From NCBI RefSeq assembly GCF_003024685.1, contig NZ_PYLQ01000009.1, positions 1-64,000 of the forward strand: 64,000 nt of DNA, given 5' to 3'. A model generated the notes under the pieces. The model did not search any database. It saw only the letters and a program-made list of their open reading frames with translations, and was not told the origin of the DNA. This DNA comes from Faecalibacillus intestinalis (lineage in GTDB: Bacteria; Bacillota_I; Bacilli_A; Erysipelotrichales; Coprobacillaceae). Positions 8,048-15,483 of this stretch are shown piece after piece. Position 1 is the stretch's first letter. Each line of letters starts with the position of its first letter. The position numbers were made by a program, and so were the translations under genes.

Positions 8048-9466
8048 ATGATAAAAAAAGTAAATAATAAAGGTATGACGTTAGTTGAAATTGTTGTTGT
8101 ACTTTTAATTGCTTCTATTATTATGACAATTACTGGTGGAATCTTAGTCAACTCATTAGGTTATTTTGATACAACAACCAAGAAATCTTTAGATAAACAA
8201 ACATTAGATGGTGTTCTAGATTTTATTAGTAATGAAATCACCTATGCAACAGATGTAAGAGTATCAAATACTAAACCAGATGATAGAGATTGGCATTATC
8301 TTTATGTATTAAAAAATGATAAAAATAAAGGTAGACTTTATCGTGATGGTAAAGCAGTTTTTGATGATGATTATTATATTAATAATCGAGATTTACAAAT
8401 GGATGTTAGAGGTTTTACTACTAATGGATATCGTTTGGATTTAACACTTAAGTATTTAAATGGGACAGAAGAAGTATATTCAACAAAGAATACATATGAG
8501 TTGGTCAATTTTAATATTAATACAACTGATAAAACGACTTTATTTAGTAATATTTCTAGTACGACACAGTTATCAGAAAATACAAAACTTTATTATATAA
8601 AAGATGATTCGTCTAATAATAGCGATGATAATGAGAAAGAGGGCAGTGAAATCACAGTTGCTAAACAGGTTGAATGTATTAATACGAAAAATAATCGTGG
8701 TGATTATGTAGAAGGAAGACATTATAGTAAAGGTGATTTTGTTTATTGTGATGGGTCATGGTGGCAGTTAATTCAAGATAAAAGTAATGCTACTTCACCT
8801 GATAAAAGTAAAGCAAGATGGTGGAAAAAGATAGATAAAAATTATAGTCCACTAAGTGCATATACTAAAGGTGATATTGTTTTTTTTGAAAAAGAACAAT
8901 GTTATTATCAATGCTTACAGGATATGTATTCTATGGGAGTTGGCAGTGATAGTTCTGATGGATATGCGCCAGATGGATTTAATGGAAAGCAGACCTATTG
9001 GAAGTATATTGGTCCTAAAAATACGGTTACAAAAGATGTACATAATTGTGATGATATTTCAATAAGAAGAACTGATACAGTTTTAAATAAATTGGATCGA
9101 CTCACGGAAAGCCAAATAAATAGCATTCCTAAATATGATGTTAATAAAACGGATTATAAAATAGGTGATTATATATATAATGAAGAAAAAAACGGTATTA
9201 AACAATATTATTTGAAAGTATTGGATGGATCTGGAGGTCCCGGATCAAGTGCATCTTCTGGATGGCAAATTTTATCTCGTGACTGGAATAAAAATAGTGC
9301 ATACTTAAAGGGTGATATTGTTTTATATTCTGAAGCTCAAGATTTAGGATATCTTAAAGCCATGCAAAATATAAATAAAGATAATAATCCAACAACATGG
9401 CCACATATGTTAGAAATTGTTAATGGTAATCCAAATCCAAATTATTTTTGGAGTACAGTAAATTGA
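8048..9466 (+). CDS. large minor pilin with C-terminal carbohydrate-binding-like modules (possible tip adhesin)
   Basis: A 472-aa prepilin. The ATG at 8048 follows AGAGGGTGA, and the signal is NNKG|MTLVEIVVVLLIAS with Glu at position 5 (PilW/GspJ-like). The pilin part ends near residue 175, followed by a Ser/Asn/Asp linker. The rest holds about four short modules built around Y-x-K-G-D-(F/I)-V, an aromatic pair and a closing Trp: YSKGDFVYCDGSWW, YTKGDIVFFEKEQCYY, YKIGDYIYNEEKNG and YLKGDIVLYSEAQD. This pattern resembles the CBM5/12 chitin-binding fold. The gene would place a sugar-binding head on the pilus tip; binding itself is inference. Confidence 0.75.
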   Translation: MIKKVNNKGMTLVEIVVVLLIASIIMTITGGILVNSLGYFDTTTKKSLDKQTLDGVLDFISNEITYATDVRVSNTKPDDRDWHYLYVLKNDKNKGRLYRDGKAVFDDDYYINNRDLQMDVRGFTTNGYRLDLTLKYLNGTEEVYSTKNTYELVNFNINTTDKTTLFSNISSTTQLSENTKLYYIKDDSSNNSDDNEKEGSEITVAKQVECINTKNNRGDYVEGRHYSKGDFVYCDGSWWQLIQDKSNATSPDKSKARWWKKIDKNYSPLSAYTKGDIVFFEKEQCYYQCLQDMYSMGVGSDSSDGYAPDGFNGKQTYWKYIGPKNTVTKDVHNCDDISIRRTDTVLNKLDRLTESQINSIPKYDVNKTDYKIGDYIYNEEKNGIKQYYLKVLDGSGGPGSSASSGWQILSRDWNKNSAYLKGDIVLYSEAQDLGYLKAMQNINKDNNPTTWPHMLEIVNGNPNPNYFWSTVN

Positions 9467-9479
9467 TGGAGGTTGACAC

Positions 9480-11153
9480 ATGAAAAGTTTACCAATAGGT
9501 GAAGTATTAAAAGAATATGGGTATATTAATGAAGAACAGTTACAGATTGCATTAGATGCCCAAAAGAAAGATAGAAGTAAAAGATTAGGGGAACATTTAA
9601 TAGATTTAGGTTTTGTAAGTGAACAACAAATGTTAGAAGCTTTATCTGATAAATTAGCTGAGCCTTTAGTTTCATTGGATAATATAGATTTTGATATTAA
9701 TGCTGTTAAAAAGATTCCTGAAGCAATGGCACAAAAATATAATGTCATTGGGTATGCTTTTAATGACAATGTGTTAACAGTAGCAACAAGTGATCCTTTA
9801 AATTATTATGGATTAGAAGATGTAAGACTTGTTTCAGGTTGTCGTATTAGTGTTTCACTTGCAACAAAAGCAGATATTCAAATTGCTATTGAAAGATATT
9901 ATTCAGATGTTGATACTTTGAATTTAGTAGATGATATTGATGAATCGACTTTACCTGAAGTAGAAGAGGATCTAAATTTATTTGATGTGAATGAAGATGA
10001 TACACCTGTTGTTAAATTATTAAATTCATTGTTAATTAGAGGATATAATACAAGTGCTTCTGATATTCATATTGAACCATTTGAAGATAAATTACATGTA
10101 AGAATGCGTATTGATGGAATGCTTGTTGATTATTTAGATTTAAATAAAAATATACAAGCGGCTTTGATTGTTAGAATTAAAATTTTATCTAACATGGATA
10201 TTGCTGAAAAAAGATTACCTCAAGATGGTCATTTTATGGGAGTAATTGATGGAGTTGAATTAAATATTCGTGTCTCTGTTATTCCTACTATCTTTGGTGA
10301 AAAGATTGTTATGCGTTATTTGAATTCTAATAGTACTATTGACCGCTTAAGTACTTTTGGAATGACAGAAGAAAACTTTAATAAAATGAATCATATGATG
10401 TCTATGCCACATGGAATTATCTATGTAACGGGTCCTACTGGAAGTGGGAAAACTACAACACTTTATATGATCCTTGAAAAATTAGCTCAAGGACAAATCA
10501 ATATTTCAACGATTGAAGATCCTGTGGAAAGAAAATTAAATCGTATTAATCAAATGCAAGTCAATACAATGTCTGGTCTTACATTTGATAGAGGATTGCG
10601 TGCTTTAATGAGACAAGATCCAGATGTAATCATGGTTGGAGAAACTCGTGATAAAGAAACTGCTGAAATTTCTGTTCGTGCAGCTATTACAGGACATTTG
10701 GTTGTCAGTACATTACATACGAACGATGCTATTAGTACGATTGTTAGGCTTGAAGAAATGGGTGTTGAACCTTATATGGTTGCTAACAGTTTAGTAGGTG
10801 TTGTTGCTCAACGTTTAATGCGAAAGGTTTGTCCTTATTGTAAAAAGGAAGTAGCTACTTCATTATCTGATCGTTTAGCTTTACAAGAAGGAATCAAATA
10901 TATATCTAAAGGAACAGGCTGTCCTCATTGTAATCAAACAGGTTATAAGGGGAGAATTGCTATTCATGAAGTTATTGAAATAGATAGTAAAGTACGTAAA
11001 ATGATTTCTAATCAAGAAGAAATAGATGATATTATGAAATATCTTGTTGAAGAACAAGGAGTAGAAACTTTAAGAGATCAAGCTTTAAAACTTGTTAAAG
11101 AAGGTAAAACAACAGTAGATGAATTCAATAAGATTATTGCTTATATTGATTAA
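9480..11153 (+). CDS. pilB: pilus extension ATPase PilB
   Basis: A 557-aa secretion ATPase. It has an N-terminal GspE-N/MshE-like domain (LGEHLIDLGFVSEQQMLEAL), the Walker A GPTGSGKTTT at about residue 318, the Asp box and Walker B region, and the His box (STLHTNDA). A zinc site is formed by CPYC (451/454) and CPHC (481/484). The zinc site and N-terminal domain separate PilB from PilT. It powers pilin polymerisation through PilC. It starts with ATG 13 bases after the tip pilin, behind GGAGG. Confidence 0.95.
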   Translation: MKSLPIGEVLKEYGYINEEQLQIALDAQKKDRSKRLGEHLIDLGFVSEQQMLEALSDKLAEPLVSLDNIDFDINAVKKIPEAMAQKYNVIGYAFNDNVLTVATSDPLNYYGLEDVRLVSGCRISVSLATKADIQIAIERYYSDVDTLNLVDDIDESTLPEVEEDLNLFDVNEDDTPVVKLLNSLLIRGYNTSASDIHIEPFEDKLHVRMRIDGMLVDYLDLNKNIQAALIVRIKILSNMDIAEKRLPQDGHFMGVIDGVELNIRVSVIPTIFGEKIVMRYLNSNSTIDRLSTFGMTEENFNKMNHMMSMPHGIIYVTGPTGSGKTTTLYMILEKLAQGQINISTIEDPVERKLNRINQMQVNTMSGLTFDRGLRALMRQDPDVIMVGETRDKETAEISVRAAITGHLVVSTLHTNDAISTIVRLEEMGVEPYMVANSLVGVVAQRLMRKVCPYCKKEVATSLSDRLALQEGIKYISKGTGCPHCNQTGYKGRIAIHEVIEIDSKVRKMISNQEEIDDIMKYLVEEQGVETLRDQALKLVKEGKTTVDEFNKIIAYID

Positions 11154-11164
11154 AGGGGAATGTT

Positions 11165-12214
11165 ATGGCAAATATTAATGATATTTTAAATGATGCAAGA
11201 ATTAAAGGATGTAGTGATGTCCATATTGGTGAAAATACAGGTATAACATTGAGACAAGATGGAAAACTTATTGAATTTGAACAAACTTTTAGTAATGAAG
11301 AAATAAAAGAAATGATTTTATCAATGTGTAAAGATCGAATTTTAAAGATTGTAGAAAAACATGAAGATGCTGACTTTGTCTATGTAAATGATTTAGGAAG
11401 ACATCGTGTTAATATTTATTTTCAACAAGGTTATATGACAGCCGCAATTCGTATCATCAATGAACAAATCAAGACATTAGAAGAATTAAATTTACCTGAT
11501 GTTTTACATAAATTGGCTTTACTTCCTCGAGGACTTGTTCTAGTAACCGGTCCTACAGGAAGTGGAAAATCAACAACTTTAGCAGCAATGATTGATTTTA
11601 TTTCTTCAATGAGAAATTGTCATATTCTTACCATTGAAGATCCAATTGAATATGTATATCAACAAAAACAAGCTCTTATTCATCAAAGGGAAGTCTATGA
11701 AGACGTTGATTCTTTTGATACAGCTTTAAAAAGTGCCATGCGTGAAGATCCAGATGTTATTCTTGTTGGAGAAATGAGAGACTATGAAACGATTCAAGCA
11801 GTTATTACTTTAGCTGAAACAGGCCATCTTGTATTTAGTACGCTTCATACTATTGGTGCTCCTAAAACAATTGATCGTATTATTGATGTTTTCCCTCCTC
11901 ATAAACAAGCTCAAATTCGTGCTCAATTAGCCTCTGTTTTACAAGCGGTTGTTACTCAACAACTTTTACCACTTGCAAGTGGTAAAGGAAGAGCAGCTGC
12001 TTTAGAAATCATGATTGCTAATGACGCTATTAAAAATTTAATTAGGGAAAATAAAGGTCATCAAATAGAGACAATGATTCAAACTGGAAGAAATGAAGGA
12101 ATGACAACATTAAATGCATCACTTGCTACTTTAGTAAATACTGGAAAAGTAAATCGTATGGTAGCAGAAAGATATTCTCTTGATGTTGGAGAATTAAGAC
12201 AATTAATAAGATAG
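11165..12214 (+). CDS. pilT: pilus retraction ATPase PilT
   Basis: A 349-aa ATPase of PilT length, without the PilB N-terminal domain or zinc pairs. Walker A GPTGSGKSTT begins near residue 129, and the Asp box (EDPIEY), Walker B (DPDVILVGEMRD) and His box (FSTLHT) are intact. Its presence implies retractile pili, so twitching or DNA uptake are possible functions. It is the last gene of the cluster and is followed at once by a terminator. Confidence 0.95.
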   Translation: MANINDILNDARIKGCSDVHIGENTGITLRQDGKLIEFEQTFSNEEIKEMILSMCKDRILKIVEKHEDADFVYVNDLGRHRVNIYFQQGYMTAAIRIINEQIKTLEELNLPDVLHKLALLPRGLVLVTGPTGSGKSTTLAAMIDFISSMRNCHILTIEDPIEYVYQQKQALIHQREVYEDVDSFDTALKSAMREDPDVILVGEMRDYETIQAVITLAETGHLVFSTLHTIGAPKTIDRIIDVFPPHKQAQIRAQLASVLQAVVTQQLLPLASGKGRAAALEIMIANDAIKNLIRENKGHQIETMIQTGRNEGMTTLNASLATLVNTGKVNRMVAERYSLDVGELRQLIR

Positions 12215-12219
12215 TTAAA

Positions 12220-12246
12220 AAGAATAAGCGAGTCTGCTTATTCTTT
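12220..12246 (+). terminator. intrinsic terminator ending the pilus operon
   Basis: AAGAATAAGC (12220-12229) pairs perfectly with GCTTATTCTT (12236-12245) across a 6-nt loop, six bases after the pilT stop codon. The T tract is short. Confidence 0.75.
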
Positions 12247-12300
12247 TGATTTGAGAAGGATGCAATTATTCATATATTGCATAACCTTTTATATACTCAA

Positions 12301-12340
12301 AAAGCAGCAGTATTAAAGATAGGTTTTAACACTGCTGTTT
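12301..12340 (-). terminator. hairpin terminator downstream of the Rpn gene
   Basis: AGCAGTATTAAA (12306-12317) and TTTAACACTGCT (12325-12336) form a 12-bp stem with one mismatch. On the minus strand it is followed by GCTTTTT, so it fits a terminator for the Rpn gene that ends at 12419. It lies in the roughly 200-base gap between convergent pilT and rpn, where I see no other gene. Confidence 0.6.
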
Positions 12341-12418
12341 ATTAAATACAAGTTCTTTTAGTGACACTACAAGAAATAATTACAAACTTGAATAACCTAT
12401 TTTTTAGTAAGTTTTAAA

Positions 12419-13444
12419 TTACTTACACACTTTTCTTGACAAACCCTTTGGTTTTTGAAAATAATTTTTTAATTCTTCAAATTCTTCAAAATCATATAGA
12501 TGTTTTTGAAGATTACGAATTTGTTGTTTAGAAAAAGTGCTTATAAAATCACTGATATCTTCATGAAATTGCATTTTAATATACTTAATAATACTTTCCT
12601 TTGTTTCATCAAGAATACTATCTATTTCGTTATTTGCTTTTTCAGCTCTTTGGTTTGCTTCCTCCGCTTTTTTCTTCTCTTTCTCGGCTTTTTGATTCGC
12701 TTCTTCAGCTTTTTGCTTTTCTTCCTCGACTTTTTGATTCGCTTCTTTAATTTTTCTATCACGAGAACGAAGCAATATTTCATTATCTAAACGATCAAGA
12801 TATTCTAGGTATGATTCTTCAGAAGATATATATTTGTCATGCATTTGTATCGCTTCCTTTATTCTATAATCTATTTCAATTTTATCATATGGTTTTTCGT
12901 TTTTAAAGAGATACATCAACTGATTAAAACTTGTCATTTCATTAATTACTTGATTGATATATTCGAGTTGAATGATTGTTATTTCCATGCGATTAAATGG
13001 ATAGACAATATGATGTTCATCATCAACCATTCTAAAGTGACATTTATAAAGAGGTTCGTTATCTAAAATATGCCCATAACTAATAATTAATGATCTTACT
13101 ACATGAGCACTAGTATAATCTTCTCCCTGTTTTACCTGTTGTCTTAAAAGTTCAGCATTATAAAGTTCAAAACGAACAAGTATCTCTTCATTTAAACCAT
13201 AAGTTTGTAATTCGATATTGTAGAGATCACCTACATCATCAATAGCTAAAATATCTAAAATAAGTTTTTTTTCATAGAAATTTTTACCATATTGTTGTGC
13301 GTTTTTTAATTTAGTAGAAACAATCTCTCTGTCTAAAATAAGCTCTTGACAAATAAGGGTTCTAATTCTTTCATTTTCAACAAGCAAATGATGAAAATAT
13401 AAATCATTTGAATATTTTTTAAAATTCTCTCTATTTTTGTTCAT
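12419..13444 (-). CDS. Rpn-family PD-(D/E)XK nuclease
   Basis: A 341-aa protein of the Rpn/'PD-(D/E)XK nuclease family transposase' group, which are DNA nucleases linked to recombination. The N-terminal half has the characteristic order: KKLILDILAIDDVGDLYNIELQ supplies Asp and the E-x-Q site, followed by RFELYNAELLRQQVKQGEDY. The C-terminal third has tandem seven-residue charged units (KAEEANQ and variants, about residues 240-280) that would form a long helix, and ends in a conserved FHEDISDFIS...LYDFEEFEEL tail. The tail is duplicated in the fragment upstream at 13499. The catalytic residues appear intact. Confidence 0.85.
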   Translation of the reverse strand: MNKNRENFKKYSNDLYFHHLLVENERIRTLICQELILDREIVSTKLKNAQQYGKNFYEKKLILDILAIDDVGDLYNIELQTYGLNEEILVRFELYNAELLRQQVKQGEDYTSAHVVRSLIISYGHILDNEPLYKCHFRMVDDEHHIVYPFNRMEITIIQLEYINQVINEMTSFNQLMYLFKNEKPYDKIEIDYRIKEAIQMHDKYISSEESYLEYLDRLDNEILLRSRDRKIKEANQKVEEEKQKAEEANQKAEKEKKKAEEANQRAEKANNEIDSILDETKESIIKYIKMQFHEDISDFISTFSKQQIRNLQKHLYDFEEFEELKNYFQKPKGLSRKVCK

Positions 13445-13498
13445 AAAAAGTCCTCCATTATTTATATTGACTTTTTATGAGTGTTTTTCTTTTTTTTA

Positions 13499-13804
13499 TC
13501 AAAAAATTAAAATTTTTAAGTTTTGAAGATGTTTTTTTAATTCTTCAAATTCTTTAAAATCATATAAATGATCTAAAAGATCAAAAATTTGATATTTAGA
13601 AAGAGTATTTATAGAACTGCTTATATCTTCATGAAATTTTAGTTGAGAGTATCTGATAATGCTTTCTTTTGTTTCATTGATTAGATTTTCATATTTTTTA
13701 TTTGCTTCTTCAAGCTTTCTATCACGAGAACGTAAAAGTATTTGATTATCTAACAAGTCAAAGTATTCTAGATATTCTTTATATAAATTATACATATTTA
13801 CCAC
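13499..13804 (-). pseudogene. C-terminal fragment of an Rpn-family nuclease
   Basis: A 101-aa open frame that lines up with the C-terminal third of the neighbouring Rpn gene. It shares LEY-(F/L)-D-x-LDN-(Q/E)-ILLRSRDRK, NETKESII, KFHEDIS and LYDF-(K/E)-EFEEL. The nuclease domain and the charged repeats are missing. It is most likely the remnant of a tandem duplication followed by deletion. It still has an ATG, so expression as a short protein cannot be excluded. Confidence 0.75.
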
Positions 13805-13945
13805 TTTCTACTATCTATAATAGCATATTTTAAATAAACAAAGAATATGTAAAATAAATTTTTAAAGTGGAAATAAGTGGATTTAAAAGAGATTATTATA
13901 TTAATTTGTTGATAGATACATGATACAATAGGGATAGGTGATTTT

Positions 13946-14359
13946 ATGAAATTAGAACTTTTAACATATGAAAAAGAAAATCTTCCACGTGGTTGGAAAC
14001 CTTATTATATATATTTAATCATGGTCGATCATATAGAAGTAGGAAGAATTGTCTTAAGAGAAGGTAGTAATGAAGAAAGATATTATGATGGACATATTGG
14101 TTATACGATAGAAAAGGAATACCGAGGGCATCATTATAGTAAAGATGCTTGTTTATTATTGTTTGATAAAGCAAAAGAAAAAGGATTTAAAAAATTAATG
14201 ATTACATGTTCTCCTGATAATATAGCAAGTCGTAAGATTATTGAGTCATTGCCATTTAAGTATCTTGAAACAAAAGAAGTACCTGCATGTTTGAAGAAAG
14301 ATTTTGATCAAGGTGATTATATAAAAAGAATATATTGTTTGGATTTGGAGGAGTTATGA
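13946..14359 (+). CDS. GNAT-family N-acetyltransferase
   Basis: A 137-aa single-domain acetyltransferase. The acetyl-CoA-binding segment is GYTIEKEYRGHHYSKDACLLLFD (about residues 52-74), with an R-G-x-x-Y-S form of the usual R/Q-x-x-G-x-G/A loop. It is followed by the strand LMITCSPDN and the helix ASRKIIESL, which is typical of GNAT motif B. Substrate unknown. The promoter has TACAAT at 13924 with TG one base upstream. The stop overlaps the sbcD start, so the gene appears to head the sbcDC operon. Confidence 0.85.
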   Translation: MKLELLTYEKENLPRGWKPYYIYLIMVDHIEVGRIVLREGSNEERYYDGHIGYTIEKEYRGHHYSKDACLLLFDKAKEKGFKKLMITCSPDNIASRKIIESLPFKYLETKEVPACLKKDFDQGDYIKRIYCLDLEEL

Positions 14360-15483
14360 AATTTATACATTTAGCGGATTTACATTTAGGTAAAATTATT
14401 TATCAAAATAATCTATTAGATATTCAAATTGATTTATTAAATCAAGTGATGAATTATATGGTTCAAAAAAAAATAGATACTTTAGTAATTGCTGGAGATG
14501 TTTATGATCGTGCGATTGCTTCTAAAGAAAGTATAGTTGCTTTAAATCATTTTTTAGAAGCAATGATTTTACATTATCATAAAAAAGTATTGATCATTTC
14601 AGGAAATCATGATAGCAGTGAAAGACTTGATTTTGCAAGTTCTTTACTTCAAAGTCAAGGTTTGTATATTGTTTCTTATCCTGAAAAAGAAATAAGACCA
14701 ATTGAAATAGAAGGTGTTTATTTTTATTTGGTTCCTTTTTTTAAACCTTCTTATATACGTTATTTATATGAAAAAGATGATTTAAAAACGTATCAGGATG
14801 CTTTTGCATATTATTTAAGTCAACAAACATTTGTTGAAGACCATCCTAAAGTTCTTGTAACACATCAATTTATTGCGGGAAATAAAGAAGTGATTAGAAG
14901 TGAAAGTGAAGTAATTCTTTCCGTGGGTGGTAGTGAAATTATTGATGTTGATTTATGTAAAGATTTTGATTATGTAGCTTTAGGTCATATTCATGCAAGT
15001 CAAAAAATTAAATATGATTATGTAAGATATGCAGGAAGTTTAATGAAGTATTCATTTGATGAAGTTCATCAAAAAAAAGGAATGGTTGAAGTAACTATTG
15101 ATGAAACTGGGGTTTCTACGCAAATTATTCCTTTAAAGCCACAAAAAGATCTAGTGAAGGTCGTTGGAAAATATGAAGATGTTTTACATTATCCAAATAA
15201 CGAAAATGATTTTGTAGCGGTAGAATTATTAGATAAACAAGTCATAGGTCATGCATATGATTTTTTAAAAGAAAAATACCCTTATTTATTACAAATTACT
15301 TATCAATCACTAGAAAAACTTAAAACAAATCAAACAGCTTCTTCCTTAGATGTTGAAAAACAATCTCCAATAGAAATATTTAAAGAATTCTATGAAAAAA
15401 TGAAAGGTGAAGCAATGAGTCAAGAAAGTGAAGAAATTATTCAACAATTACTAGAGGAGGTAAGTGAAGATGATGCCCATTAG
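14356..15483 (+). CDS. sbcD: exonuclease subunit SbcD (Mre11 family)
   Basis: About 375 aa. The ATG at 14356 follows GGAGGAG, and a longer frame upstream has no ribosome site. It carries the Mre11 phosphoesterase motifs in order: ADLHLG, GDVYDR, SGNHD and the late GHIHASQ, which bind two metal ions. With SbcC it forms the complex that trims hairpin and blocked DNA ends. The start overlaps the GNAT stop (ATGA) and the 3' end overlaps sbcC by 14 bases, so translation is coupled. Confidence 0.95.
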   Translation: MKFIHLADLHLGKIIYQNNLLDIQIDLLNQVMNYMVQKKIDTLVIAGDVYDRAIASKESIVALNHFLEAMILHYHKKVLIISGNHDSSERLDFASSLLQSQGLYIVSYPEKEIRPIEIEGVYFYLVPFFKPSYIRYLYEKDDLKTYQDAFAYYLSQQTFVEDHPKVLVTHQFIAGNKEVIRSESEVILSVGGSEIIDVDLCKDFDYVALGHIHASQKIKYDYVRYAGSLMKYSFDEVHQKKGMVEVTIDETGVSTQIIPLKPQKDLVKVVGKYEDVLHYPNNENDFVAVELLDKQVIGHAYDFLKEKYPYLLQITYQSLEKLKTNQTASSLDVEKQSPIEIFKEFYEKMKGEAMSQESEEIIQQLLEEVSEDDAH

